Assembly: GCA_026225555.1 (NCBI GenBank) | Contig: JAMFSY010000117.1 | Location: forward strand, 1-51,165 | From: Methylacidiphilales bacterium | GTDB taxonomy: Bacteria; Verrucomicrobiota; Verrucomicrobiia; Methylacidiphilales; UBA1321 | Reading direction: 5' to 3' | Length of the DNA: 51,165 nt | Part shown: positions 1-8,070 of the stretch, piece after piece | How positions within the stretch are numbered: position 1 is the first letter of the stretch | Layout: each line of letters begins with the position of its first letter | The notes under the pieces: model-generated | Told to the model about the DNA's origin: nothing | Database searches by the model: none | Seen by the model: the letters and a program-made list of their open reading frames with translations, nothing else | Made by a program: the position numbers and the translations under genes

Positions 1-1614
1 CTCGGCGCCATGCACGGCACGATCATGGTGTTCTTCGGCATCGTCCCGATCGGCTTCGCCGCCTTCGGCAATTACGTCATGCCCCTTCAGATCGGCGCGC
101 CCGACATGGCCTTCCCCCGCCTGAACATGGGCAGTGTCATTCTCTTCTTCATCAGCGCGTTCATCATGGTCATCAGCCTCTTCGTCCCGGGCGGCGCGGC
201 CAAGTCGGGCTGGACCTCCTACTCGCCGCTTTCGATCATCTCGGATCAGCCGCAGCAGGTCACCATGTTCGGCCATCATTTCCTCTGGCCGATGGCGCTG
301 ACCGGCCAGTCGATGTGGATCATTGGTCTCGCCTTCAACATCACCTCCTCGCTGCTCAGCAGCGTCAACTTCATCACCACCATCGTTCAGCTTCGGACCA
401 AGGGTCTGGCCTGGATGCGGATGCCCTTCTTCGTCTGGACCCAGTTCGTCACGGCGTTCCTCCTGCTCCTCGCCTTTCCTCCCCTGGAAGCGGCGGCGTT
501 CATGCAGTTGATGGATCGCGTGGGCGGCTCGAGCCTCTTCTCGCCGGCCGGTCTCGTCGTCGGCGGTTCACCCTGGCATGGCAGCGGCGGCGGCACGCCT
601 CTCCTCTGGCAGCATCTCTTCTGGTTCCTCGGTCATCCGGAAGTTTACGTGTTGATTCTACCCGGCCTCGGCATCATCGCCGAAGTCGTCTCCAACAACG
701 CGCGCAAGCCGCTCTGGGGCTACAAGCAGATGGTTTACGGCCTGCTCGTGCTCGGTTTTCTTTCCATGATCGTCTGGGCGCACCACATGTACCTGACCGG
801 CATGGGCACGGCGGTCAGCGCGTTCTTCCAGCTGACCACGATCATCATCTCGGTGCCGACGATCCTGGTGCTGAGCTCGCTGATCATCTCGCTCTGGGGC
901 GGCGCCATCCGCTTCACCGCGCCGATGCTCTGGGCCACGGCCTTCCTGCCGCTCTTCGGCATCGGCGGCTTGACCGGCATTCCGCTCGCCTTCAACGCGC
1001 CGGATACCTTCCTGCACGACTCCTATTACATCATCGCCCACTTCCATTACGTCATCGCGCCGGGCACGATCTTCGCCTTCTTCGCGGGCATCACCTACTG
1101 GTACCCCAAGGCGACGGGCCGGATGATGAGCGAGTTCTGGAACAAGGTCCACTTCTGGCCGACCATGATCCTGATGAATTGCATCTTCTTCCCCATGTTC
1201 CTCCAGGGCATGGCGGGCATGCATCGCCGCATGTATGATGGCGGCGCGACTTACGACATGCTGAACAAGAACATCCTGCACTGGAATGTGTTCATCTCCG
1301 AATCAGCCTGGCTGTTGGGCCTCGCGCAGATTCCCTTCATCCTGAATTTCTGCCTCGCCTGGAAATATGGCCGCAAGGTCTCCGATAATCCGTGGGAAGC
1401 GACCACGCTGGAATGGAGCGCGCCTTCCCCGCCGCCTCACGGCAACTTCGCTCATCCTGTCGTCGCCTATCGCGGGCCTTACGAATACAGCGTGCCCGAA
1501 GCCGCCAACGACTTCACGCCTCAGGCCGAGCCGCCGACCAGCACGAAGAAGATTCCGCTGACCGATATCCTGCCGGAAAACAAACGCATCATCGGCCTCG
1601 GGCCCTTATCCTGA
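1..1614 (+). CDS. ctaD: Cytochrome c oxidase subunit I, 5' end outside window
   Basis: Catalytic subunit of an aa3-type heme-copper oxidase; it reduces O2 to water and pumps protons across the inner membrane. The frame is open to base 1, and the ATG at base 10 lies inside the second membrane helix, so the start is upstream. Counting from that Met, His2 (MHGTIMVFF) is the low-spin heme a ligand. His209, Glu211 and Tyr213 form the HPEVY motif with the CuB ligand, the A1-type glutamate and the cross-linked tyrosine. His258-His259 are the other CuB ligands. His344 and His346 (AHFHYV) ligate hemes a3 and a. The C-terminal tail of about 80 residues is hydrophilic and proline-rich. It leads an operon with subunits III, IV and II; the gap to subunit III is 10 bases. 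Identity is clear. Confidence 0.97.
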   Translation, partial: LGAMHGTIMVFFGIVPIGFAAFGNYVMPLQIGAPDMAFPRLNMGSVILFFISAFIMVISLFVPGGAAKSGWTSYSPLSIISDQPQQVTMFGHHFLWPMALTGQSMWIIGLAFNITSSLLSSVNFITTIVQLRTKGLAWMRMPFFVWTQFVTAFLLLLAFPPLEAAAFMQLMDRVGGSSLFSPAGLVVGGSPWHGSGGGTPLLWQHLFWFLGHPEVYVLILPGLGIIAEVVSNNARKPLWGYKQMVYGLLVLGFLSMIVWAHHMYLTGMGTAVSAFFQLTTIIISVPTILVLSSLIISLWGGAIRFTAPMLWATAFLPLFGIGGLTGIPLAFNAPDTFLHDSYYIIAHFHYVIAPGTIFAFFAGITYWYPKATGRMMSEFWNKVHFWPTMILMNCIFFPMFLQGMAGMHRRMYDGGATYDMLNKNILHWNVFISESAWLLGLAQIPFILNFCLAWKYGRKVSDNPWEATTLEWSAPSPPPHGNFAHPVVAYRGPYEYSVPEAANDFTPQAEPPTSTKKIPLTDILPENKRIIGLGPLS

Positions 1615-1624
1615 TTTTTTAGCC

Positions 1625-2515
1625 ATGGAAATTCCCTACACAGTCACCGCGCGGCCCGATACCGGCCTTTGGAACGGCAAGCTCGGCATCTGGCTCTTCC
1701 TCGCCTCGGAGGTCATGCTTTTCGGCGCGCTCTTCACTGCTTATCTCTTCGTCCGGATCGGCGCGGAAGACGGCACCTGGCCCGATCACGTGCAGGATGT
1801 CCGGCTCGGTCTTTGCAACACGATCATTCTCATCATCTCGAGCATCACGATGGTCTATGCCTGGGTGGCGCTAAAGGAACGCAAGTTCAACAATTACCGC
1901 GTCGCCCTCGCCGTCACCATTCTCTGCGGCTTCACCTTCCTCGGCATCAAGGCCTACGAATATCACAGCAAGTACATCCACTGGGGCTTCTTCATCAAGG
2001 CCGAGGACATGGACAAGTACCTGCCCGGCCTGCAAAAGATGAACGCGTTCTATAGCGCGATTCCCTCCCAGCACGTCTTCGAGGTGCGCGGCCATCTGCA
2101 TAGCGACCCCAACTCGGGCGACTACGTCATCGTGCCCGACAAGCAGCCCTCCTATCTCATCAACTTCGACAAGAGCAACCCGGCGGTGAACGCCGACAAG
2201 GGCGCGTCCTCCGGTTCGGAAGCGGCCTCGGATGAAGAGGCGACCTTTACGATTGCCCGCAACGACGTCGATCGCTTTGGGCGGCTGCTGCCCGCGTACG
2301 GCACCTATTACGCGATGTACTTTACCGTCACCGGCCTGCATGCGCTGCACATCATCGGAGGCATCGTCGTCATGCTCTATTTCCTCGGGCCCGGCGCCGC
2401 GATGTATCGCCGCAACCCGGAACAGTTGTCGAACCGGATCGAAGTCACTGGCATTTTCTGGCACTTCGTGGATCTGGTTTGGATCACCGTTTTCCCCATT
2501 CTCTACCTGACCTAA
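1625..2515 (+). CDS. ctaE: Cytochrome c oxidase subunit III with an internal hydrophilic insert
   Basis: Subunit III of the same oxidase, a membrane protein that stabilises subunit I and its proton uptake. The N-terminus (LWNGKLGIWLFLASEVMLFG) and the C-terminal half (HALHIIGGIVVMLYFLGP, then FWHFVDLVWITVFPILYL) are standard for the family. Between about residues 125 and 215 there is a long hydrophilic segment (SSGSEAASDEEATF and surroundings) where the family normally has a short loop between helices. This brings the protein to 296 residues. The insert probably faces the periplasm between the middle helices; this is inferred from the hydrophobicity pattern. It is the second gene of the operon, with the next start one base after the stop. 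Confidence 0.95.
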   Translation: MEIPYTVTARPDTGLWNGKLGIWLFLASEVMLFGALFTAYLFVRIGAEDGTWPDHVQDVRLGLCNTIILIISSITMVYAWVALKERKFNNYRVALAVTILCGFTFLGIKAYEYHSKYIHWGFFIKAEDMDKYLPGLQKMNAFYSAIPSQHVFEVRGHLHSDPNSGDYVIVPDKQPSYLINFDKSNPAVNADKGASSGSEAASDEEATFTIARNDVDRFGRLLPAYGTYYAMYFTVTGLHALHIIGGIVVMLYFLGPGAAMYRRNPEQLSNRIEVTGIFWHFVDLVWITVFPILYLT

Positions 2516-2516
2516 C

Positions 2517-2918
2517 ATGAGCGCCGCCCCCCTCGACCACGACGATCACGCCACGGAAACTCCCGTCGTGCACGACCACGAAGCCGAAGTGGCGCACGCG
2601 TGGAACGATCTGTATCGCGACATCAAGATCTTCGCCTGCTTCCTGAGCATCATCCTGCTCACGGTCCTCTCCTTCAGCATCAACCTCGGTTCGCCCTGGA
2701 ACATGGTGGTCGCCTTCTTTTTCGGCGCGGCGCGGCTGGCGGTCATCGGTTACTTCTTCATCTGCCTCATTGGCACCTTCTCGCTTTTGGTCCGCACGAT
2801 GATTTTCACCGCCATCTTTTTCGCCGGAATGGTGTATCTTTCCATGTGGGGCTCGATGCTTCCGCATGTGGGTAATCCGATCAAGCTACCGACGGTCACC
2901 GCCGTCCCCACCCGCTAA
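2517..2918 (+). CDS. Cytochrome c oxidase subunit IV (prokaryotic COX4-type)
   Basis: Small accessory subunit of bacterial aa3/caa3 oxidases. The protein has 133 residues: a His/Asp-rich N-terminus (LDHDDHATETPVVHDHEAE), then three hydrophobic helices at about residues 38-55, 62-82 and 87-107. The helix pattern and its position directly behind subunit III match the prokaryotic subunit IV family. The start is one base after the ctaE stop, so translation is probably coupled. The His/Asp cluster at the N-terminus could bind metal, but nothing else supports that. Confidence 0.8.
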   Translation: MSAAPLDHDDHATETPVVHDHEAEVAHAWNDLYRDIKIFACFLSIILLTVLSFSINLGSPWNMVVAFFFGAARLAVIGYFFICLIGTFSLLVRTMIFTAIFFAGMVYLSMWGSMLPHVGNPIKLPTVTAVPTR

Positions 2919-2921
2919 GCC

Positions 2922-3128
2922 ATGTCACTCAAACTCGTCCATCAGGTCATCATCTTCGCCGCGATCGGCATTTCGCTGATCTTCGGTTTTTGGTGCTTCA
3001 CCGATCCGAGCGTCGCCAATGACTGGCGCTACAAGGTCGCCGGGGTGCTGTCGGGGTTCGCCATCGTTGGCCTCATCGCCTACGAAATTCATTTCCTTCG
3101 TAAAACGCGCAAACTGATCCTGAGCTAA
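2922..3128 (+). CDS. Small two-helix membrane protein of the oxidase operon
   Basis: A 68-residue protein with two hydrophobic segments (about residues 7-27 and 40-58) and a basic C-terminus (LRKTRKLILS). The start lies three bases after the subunit IV stop and the stop four bases before the next gene, so it belongs to the oxidase transcription unit. I do not recognise a named family. Size and place suggest an accessory subunit or an assembly factor of the oxidase; that is inferred from context only. Confidence 0.75.
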   Translation: MSLKLVHQVIIFAAIGISLIFGFWCFTDPSVANDWRYKVAGVLSGFAIVGLIAYEIHFLRKTRKLILS

Positions 3129-3132
3129 CTCC

Positions 3133-3441
3133 ATGAAAAATCCTTTGCTCTCCCACCTTCTGGCCTCGCTTGTTCTCATTGCCCTTTTCCTCGGCGCGAC
3201 CAGTTCCAGCGCCCGCGCGTGTGCCGCCTGCTATGGCGACACGACCGGCAGCAAGATGGGCAATGCGGCCGACATCGGCATCATCGCCATGGTCATCATC
3301 ATGTTTGGCATGCTCTCCGCCGTGGGCGCCTTCATCTGGCACCTTGCCTACCGCGCGAAACATCCGCTGCCCGATTACAGCGAACTCCTGAGCGAGGATG
3401 AGAACCACGCGGCCCTCCACGCCCAGCCGGAAGCCCTATGA
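3133..3441 (+). CDS. Small exported/membrane protein with a CAACYG motif
   Basis: A 102-residue protein. It has a signal peptide-like N-terminus (positive start, hydrophobic core to about residue 28), then CAACYG at about residues 30-35, one hydrophobic helix (about 50-72) and an acidic tail (LLSEDENHAAL). The two cysteines directly after the signal region could bind copper or form a disulphide on the outer face of the membrane. With its location between subunits IV and II this suggests an oxidase accessory protein. The last four bases overlap the start of ctaC (ATGA), so the two are probably translationally coupled. No named family recognised. Confidence 0.72.
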   Translation: MKNPLLSHLLASLVLIALFLGATSSSARACAACYGDTTGSKMGNAADIGIIAMVIIMFGMLSAVGAFIWHLAYRAKHPLPDYSELLSEDENHAALHAQPEAL

Positions 3442-4253
3442 AGTTCGCCCTGCTTATTGAAGCCCTCGGGATCGCGCCCAATGCCTCCCAGCATGGGTAC
3501 AGCATCGACAGCATGCTCGAGATGCTGCACTGGTTCATGCTCCTGCTTTTCGCCGGCTGGGGTTCCTTTTACGCCTATACGCTCTGGCGTTTCCAGGCAA
3601 AGAAAAATCCCAAGGCCAGCTATACCGGCGCGGCCAGCCACCTTCCGACCAAGCTGGAAGGCGGCGTGCTTGTCCTGGAAGTCGTCCTGCTCATGGCCTT
3701 CGCCGCGCCTATCTGGGCGGATCGCGTCAGCCAGTTTCCCACCGGCCCGGATGTCATTCATCTCCGCGCCGTGGGCCAGCAGTTCCTCTGGAATTTCCAA
3801 TACACCGGCCCCGATGCCAAATTCGGTGACCGCGAGCCCAAGCTCGTCAGCGCCTCGAATCCCCTGGGTCTCGACCGCAATGATCCCGACGCCTTCGACG
3901 ACCTGACCGCCACCGGCGAAATGCATGTGCCGGTCAACCGGCCCATCATCGTCGATGTCATGTCGAAGGACGTGATCCACGATTTCTGCATCCCCAATAT
4001 GCGCGTCGCGCAGGATGCGATTCCCGGTTCCATTATTCCGCTCTGGTTCATCCCGGTGAAGACCGGCAGCTACGAAATCGTCTGCGCCCAGCTCTGCGGC
4101 AATAATCACTCCCTGATGAAAGCGACGCTGGTGGTCGACACCGAAGCCGATTACGAGAAGTGGTTCAACGAAACCGCGAAGCTCAGCGGCGCCAAAGTGG
4201 TCGGCACGGAAATGCTGACGCCGGCGGCCCCGACCCTCGTCGCGAGTCACTAG
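3438..4253 (+). CDS. ctaC: Cytochrome c oxidase subunit II (CuA subunit)
   Basis: Subunit II carries the dinuclear CuA centre that takes electrons from cytochrome c and passes them to heme a. Two membrane helices lie at about residues 28-50 and 76-96, followed by the periplasmic cupredoxin domain. CuA ligands visible: His181 (IHDFCIPNMR), then Cys216, Cys220, His224 and Met227 in CAQLCGNNHSLM. The protein stops soon after this domain, so there is no fused cytochrome c domain as in caa3 enzymes, and an external cytochrome c or cupredoxin must be the donor. The gene is last in the operon, whereas subunit II usually comes before subunit I. A palindromic repeat follows the stop. Confidence 0.96.
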   Translation: MKFALLIEALGIAPNASQHGYSIDSMLEMLHWFMLLLFAGWGSFYAYTLWRFQAKKNPKASYTGAASHLPTKLEGGVLVLEVVLLMAFAAPIWADRVSQFPTGPDVIHLRAVGQQFLWNFQYTGPDAKFGDREPKLVSASNPLGLDRNDPDAFDDLTATGEMHVPVNRPIIVDVMSKDVIHDFCIPNMRVAQDAIPGSIIPLWFIPVKTGSYEIVCAQLCGNNHSLMKATLVVDTEADYEKWFNETAKLSGAKVVGTEMLTPAAPTLVASH

Positions 4254-4287
4254 AGCGATTTCCAGTTAAATAGTCGCATTAGAATCT

Positions 4288-4399
4288 GTCATCCTGAGCT
4301 TGTCGAAGGATCAGCCTCCGGCAAATACCCGAATGGAGAGAGCCGTCTTGCGAGAGTGGAAGTCAACGGCGGCTGATCCTTCGACAAGCTCAGGATGAC
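4288..4399. repeat. Compound palindromic repeat, copy 1 (long loop)
   Basis: Perfect 29-base inverted repeat: left arm at 4288-4316 (GTCATCCTGAGCTTGTCG then AAGGATCAGCC), right arm at 4371-4399, with a 54-base loop. Outer flanks also recur elsewhere: the left flank (4261-4287, with AGTTAAATAGTCGCATTA) is the reverse complement of the right flank of copy 2. The copy fills the junction between the converging ctaC and comB genes and probably acts as a two-way transcription end. Transcribed, it would form a very stable hairpin. Confidence 0.9.
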
Positions 4400-4439
4400 T
4401 GACTTTGGAACTGTCAGTTCCAAGGGAAAGGAAAAGCGC

Positions 4440-5138
4440 TTACGCCACCCGCAGCGTTCCGTCCAGCCCCAACGTGGGGACCAGCGGATACTGATTTAGC
4501 TCCGCGCAAATCGGCACATCGGCTTCCAAGCCGACCTTGACCAATTCCTGTCCCGCCGCGGAAGCGAGCAGGGTCGCCGCCAGCTCACTCCGCACTGAGC
4601 GATAGAGCGAGACCAGCGGGTGATCCTGTTCCAGCGCCTCGGCCAAGGCGCCCGCCACGATGGCATCATCGAGGCCGAAGTGCCCCTCGTATCCAGCGCA
4701 GGCGATGATCCATGGCGGGCCGATTTCCCGAAGCCGCGCCGCCACCGCGTCCAGGTTAAGGAAACTTGCGGTCACGATCGCGCGTGCGCCCTGACAGGCA
4801 GCAAGGGCCTGGGTTCCGTTGGTCGTCGTCAGGATCACATCGCGCCCACCCACCCGTTCGAACGTCATCTCACGGGGCGAGTTGCCGAGATCGAAACCGG
4901 CCAGCGGCTGTCCGCCCCGTTCCCCCGCCAAAAGGGCGGCCGGATTCTGCGCTTTCAACGCGAAGGCCTCGTCCACGCCCGCGACCGGTCGGATGCTGGG
5001 CGCACCCTGCGCCAGGGCGACGAGCAAGGTGGAAGTTGCCCGGATCACATCGATGACCGCGCAGGCCGAGGCGCGCAAATGCTTTTCATCCAAGGCGCGC
5101 CATTGCGCCGGAAGGTAGCAGATCTCGAGATCCCTCAT
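4440..5138 (-). CDS. comB: 2-phosphosulfolactate phosphatase family protein (ComB-like)
   Basis: ComB removes phosphate from 2-phosphosulfolactate, a step of coenzyme M synthesis in archaea; bacterial homologues are common and their substrate is usually unproven. Family motifs: VIDVIRATST (acidic metal site), GERGGQPLAGFDLGNSP, TTTNGTQAL and an ACAGYEGHFGLDDAI stretch. The start at 5138 (MRDLEICYLP) is chosen because the family begins there and it gives an ATGA overlap with the small gene upstream; the open frame continues further 5' without homology. Length is 232 residues. No other coenzyme M or sulfolactate genes are nearby, so the true substrate is uncertain. Confidence 0.85.
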   Translation of the reverse strand: MRDLEICYLPAQWRALDEKHLRASACAVIDVIRATSTLLVALAQGAPSIRPVAGVDEAFALKAQNPAALLAGERGGQPLAGFDLGNSPREMTFERVGGRDVILTTTNGTQALAACQGARAIVTASFLNLDAVAARLREIGPPWIIACAGYEGHFGLDDAIVAGALAEALEQDHPLVSLYRSVRSELAATLLASAAGQELVKVGLEADVPICAELNQYPLVPTLGLDGTLRVA

Positions 5139-5341
5139 CGCCGGTAAATCGCCGTGTCGAGAGCGGACAGGACATGCTTGAGGAAGCCCAGGAAGAAAAG
5201 CCAGAGCACGCAAGCCAGGGCAAAATGGATGATCGCCATGAAGAGACGCCCCTGCACCAACTGGCCCAGCCCGGGAAGAAAGAAACTGCAAATCGCGGCG
5301 AGCACGTTTCCCGTGCTGCCGGGGCCGGTTGAATTCGCCAT
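5135..5341 (-). CDS. Small two-helix membrane protein
   Basis: A 68-residue protein (MANSTGPGSTGNVLAAICSF at the start) with two hydrophobic helices at about 11-30 and 36-56. The pattern SFFLPGLGQLVQGRL is typical of small TM2/DUF5683-like membrane proteins. The stop overlaps the comB start by four bases, so the two genes are co-translated. The function is unknown. The open frame extends further upstream, but that part crosses the start region of the divergent nucleotidase gene and is unlikely to be coding. Confidence 0.7.
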   Translation of the reverse strand: MANSTGPGSTGNVLAAICSFFLPGLGQLVQGRLFMAIIHFALACVLWLFFLGFLKHVLSALDTAIYRR

Positions 5342-5428
5342 ACCTTTTCTTACCCCACCGTGGCGCGAAGTCAAAATGTCGCCAGCGCCCGCTTGAGCCC
5401 AGGCCCGTGTGGCTTTAACCTCGCCTCC

Positions 5429-7021
5429 GTGAACATTCACGCCCCACGGTGGACCCGCCGCCGCTTTCTGCGCGCGCTGGGCCAGGGGGCGCTGCTCGCC
5501 TCTCTTCCCGTTCCGCTTCTCGCGGAGGAAGGCCGGACTGTCACCCTTTCCCTGCTGCACACGACCGATTTGCACGGCCACATTTTGCCCACGGTCGATT
5601 ACAACGATCAGCCCGATCTCGGCGGCTTGGCGCGTTGCGCCACACAGATCCGCCAATGGCGGCGCGACAACCCGAACTCGATCCTCCTCGACATCGGCGA
5701 CGTTTATCAGGGCACGCAAGTCAGCCTCGACTCGCGTGGCGCGCTAATGATTCGTTGCCTGAATGCGCTCGGCTATGAGGGTTGGGTGCTCGGGAATCAC
5801 GACTTCGATTGGGGCATCGAGGCACTGAGTGAAAGTATCGGACTGGCCTCGATGCCGATTCTTTCCGGCAATGCTCTTGTCGATGGTCAGTCCATCAGCG
5901 GCGCCGCGGACAGCCGGCGTCCACTCTCCCGCATCCGCCCCTATCTGCTCAAGGACGTGGCTGGTTTTCGCGTGGCCATCATCGGCCTTACGACGCCGGG
6001 ACTTTCCTCGTGGATGCCGCCGGAAAATCTGCGCGGTTACGAGGCGCTCGATCCAATCCAGTCCCTACGCTCCATTCTAGCCGAGATCGCTCTGCAGCAT
6101 CCCGACGCGATCGTGCTCGCCGGTCATATGGGTCTCACCCGCCGGGACGATTTCGCCAACCAGGTTGGGGCGCTCACGCGTGCATTCCCGCAGATCACCG
6201 TTTTTCTCGGCGGCCATACGCACCAGAATCATTCCGGCGAATACGCCAATAACATTCTCTACACCCAGGCAGATCACTACGGCATTTACGCGGGCAAAGT
6301 CGATCTCACTTTCGATCGCGAAACCCGCCGCCTGCTGCATCGCGAAGCCACCACTGTGCAAATGAATGCCCAGATTCCATTCGATCCACTGGTGCTTTCC
6401 CTCAGTCAAAACGAACTCGACGTGGCCGACCATCTGCTCGCGCGGGAAGTGGGCGAATTGACAGAGCCCTTCAGCGTCGCCTCCACTTTCGGACAGCCCA
6501 GCGACGAGGAGCGGCTGATCGGCAGCGCCATCGTTGCGGCCCTGCGCAAGCAAAGCATCAACGTGGATGTCGTCGTCCACGGCTTGTTCGACAGCAAGCA
6601 TCCGCTTCCAGCCGGAAGAAAAATCGTCGCCGATCTTTGGACAATCCTTCCCTACGAGAACCAGATCGTTACGCTTGAGATTTCCCACGCGGAACTGTTC
6701 GCGCTGGCTCAGGAACTTTCCGGTCCGCGCGATTTTCGGCAACTCATGGGCCTGCGGGTCGTCACGATGGGCACCGGAGAGCAATTGCGTGTGACGGAGC
6801 TGCTCGCCGTTGATGGTTCGCCGCTGCCGGTCAAAACGGTCTACCTCATCGCGCTTAATTCGTACGATTCACAATCGGCCGGTCGCCGCTTTCCGCTCCT
6901 CGGCCAATGGTCGGCGCGCGCGTCCAGCAACCGCACGCTCCATCCCATTCAGATTCGCGATGCCCTGCTCGATTTCTTCGTCACCCGGCAGAAAGTGGGA
7001 CGCGATTCCCTTTTGGTTTAA
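5429..7021 (+). CDS. Tat-exported 5'-nucleotidase/2',3'-cyclic phosphodiesterase family enzyme
   Basis: Metallophosphatase of the UshA/5'-nucleotidase family that hydrolyses phosphate esters, probably nucleotides, in the periplasm. A twin-arginine signal (TRRRFLRALGQGALLASL) lies at about residues 9-26 from the GTG at 5429. An in-frame GTG at 5360 would put 23 residues before it, so the downstream start is preferred. Metal-site motifs run in order: LLHTTDLHGHI, LLDIGDVYQGTQ, VLGNHDFDWG, VLAGHMG and FLGGHTHQN. The C-terminal 5'-nucleotidase domain, which gives substrate specificity, follows from about residue 330. SoxB-type thiohydrolases share this fold, but no sox genes are near. It converges on the DUF4870 gene with a one-base gap. 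Confidence 0.88.
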   Translation: MNIHAPRWTRRRFLRALGQGALLASLPVPLLAEEGRTVTLSLLHTTDLHGHILPTVDYNDQPDLGGLARCATQIRQWRRDNPNSILLDIGDVYQGTQVSLDSRGALMIRCLNALGYEGWVLGNHDFDWGIEALSESIGLASMPILSGNALVDGQSISGAADSRRPLSRIRPYLLKDVAGFRVAIIGLTTPGLSSWMPPENLRGYEALDPIQSLRSILAEIALQHPDAIVLAGHMGLTRRDDFANQVGALTRAFPQITVFLGGHTHQNHSGEYANNILYTQADHYGIYAGKVDLTFDRETRRLLHREATTVQMNAQIPFDPLVLSLSQNELDVADHLLAREVGELTEPFSVASTFGQPSDEERLIGSAIVAALRKQSINVDVVVHGLFDSKHPLPAGRKIVADLWTILPYENQIVTLEISHAELFALAQELSGPRDFRQLMGLRVVTMGTGEQLRVTELLAVDGSPLPVKTVYLIALNSYDSQSAGRRFPLLGQWSARASSNRTLHPIQIRDALLDFFVTRQKVGRDSLLV

Positions 7022-7022
7022 T

Positions 7023-7379
7023 TCAGAAAAGCCGAATCGTCAGCGGATAGCGATAGAAGCCACCTTCCGATGCGCGAATCGCCGCGATGATCGCGCAGAC
7101 CGAGCCGAATAATCCGAGCGCGATCAATAAGGGAATGCCCACAATGAGAAAAACCAGCGGCACGCAAAGGATGCCGTAAAAGACGAGCGAGAGATGAAAA
7201 TTCAACACCTCGCGCGCGTGCATTCCGACCACGGGCGAACTCTGGTTCATCACCAGGAAAACGATCAGCGGCAGGATAAATCCCACTCCGAGAAACAGCG
7301 ACAAATGACACAGCACGATCAGCATCTTATCCGTTCCCGTCGCGGGTAACGGAGGCAGCGGAGACGAGGTCGATTCCAT
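7023..7379 (-). CDS. DUF4870 family membrane protein
   Basis: A 118-residue protein with a Pro/Ser-rich N-terminus, then about three hydrophobic segments and the conserved VGMHAREVLNFHLSL stretch typical of DUF4870 (related to Tic20-like small membrane proteins). The family's role is unknown. It stands alone and ends almost on top of the stop of the converging nucleotidase gene, so the two transcripts must terminate inside each other's coding regions or read through. Confidence 0.85.
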   Translation of the reverse strand: MESTSSPLPPLPATGTDKMLIVLCHLSLFLGVGFILPLIVFLVMNQSSPVVGMHAREVLNFHLSLVFYGILCVPLVFLIVGIPLLIALGLFGSVCAIIAAIRASEGGFYRYPLTIRLF

Positions 7380-7455
7380 GGGAAAAGGTAGGTTGGCCCG
7401 GCCGATTGATAAAGCCCCATAGTTGAAATCGAACCATTGCCGGGGATCTTGGCGT

Positions 7456-7623
7456 TAGCGAGACGGTCGTCGCGGCCTGGGGCGATTTTAACCCGGCGCC
7501 GCCAACAAAGACGCCCGCCGCTTGAAGAGCCTCGCCATAGGCCCTTCCGGCGGCCTGGGCAGCTGCATTATCGCGATTGTCGAACTGCTTCTAGGATTGG
7601 TGAACGAGTAGTGCGTATTTCAT
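7456..7623 (-). pseudogene. Broken YCII-family gene (in-frame stop, 3' end lost)
   Basis: Reading from the ATG at 7623 gives MKYALLVHQS, then a TAG stop at codon 11. The same frame continues with RAYGEALQAAGVFVGGAGL and an ATTVSL end. This is the well-known first half of YCII-related proteins, where AGVFVGGAGL and TTVxL are conserved. After codon 56 the frame leaves homology, so the second half (the DGPFAETKEQLGG region of the family) is missing. There is both an early stop and a 3' truncation, so this is a relic and not a sequencing slip. No intact copy is in the window. Confidence 0.75.
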
Positions 7624-7905
7624 GGTGTGATTGGCTGTCTTCTATTTACCGCCGCCGGAATTTATTCCCGGCTTCATAACGATGACGTTCAGTCCCCATG
7701 GATTTCGACATTTTGAAGTAAAAATTTGTTCATTGCGTCGTAGTGGCATTGAACAGATCACCAAGCCCCGTCCTCTTGGAGCAATGGCTAGGGCGGCCAG
7801 TGATTCAGAAACATCTTGGGCGCAGGCTAGGGCAGCCTTGCAACCAATCCGTAAGAATTTGAATATCGGTCCAGAAAACGGAGTTTTACCTCGATAAAGA
7901 AGTAA
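7624..7905. other. AT-richer gene-free stretch beside the tRNA 3' end
   Basis: No convincing gene here. A plus-strand frame at 7631-7897 reads through, and one short stretch (SPHGFRHF) faintly recalls the RH box of tyrosine recombinases. Nothing else of that family follows, so I do not call it. The base composition is visibly lower in GC than the neighbours. With the YCII relic it makes a decayed segment at the 3' side of a tRNA gene, a usual place for old insertions. Confidence 0.4.
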
Positions 7906-7978
7906 TGGGCCCGGCGGGATTTGAACCCGCGACCAAGCGATTATGAGTCGCCTGCTCTAACCGCTGAGCTACAAGCCC
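7906..7978 (-). tRNA. ileX: tRNA-Ile2 (anticodon CAU, lysidine-modified)
   Basis: The full cloverleaf of 73 bases folds: acceptor GGGCTTG with CGGGCCC (two G-U pairs), D arm, anticodon stem GGCGA/TCGCT with loop CTCATAA, five-base variable loop, and T arm GCGGG-TTCAAAT-CCCGC. The discriminator base is A and CCA is not encoded. The anticodon reads CAU, but the anticodon arm GCGACTCATAATCGC is the one found in E. coli tRNA-Ile2, not in elongator or initiator tRNA-Met. It should read AUA codons after TilS converts C34 to lysidine. It stands alone on the minus strand. Confidence 0.9.
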
Positions 7979-8070
7979 GATGCCGCCACGTTACGATTCT
8001 TCCTGCGTGCCGTCGAGGATATCTGCCCTCCATGTCCGGAAGACGCGCCGCGATTGGAGGCTCTTTCCCG

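Noticed and set aside
7631..7897. Possible integrase remnant next to the tRNA
   Set aside because: Only an eight-residue resemblance (SPHGFRHF) and no catalytic Tyr or second Arg region; noted as an observation but not called as a gene or pseudogene.
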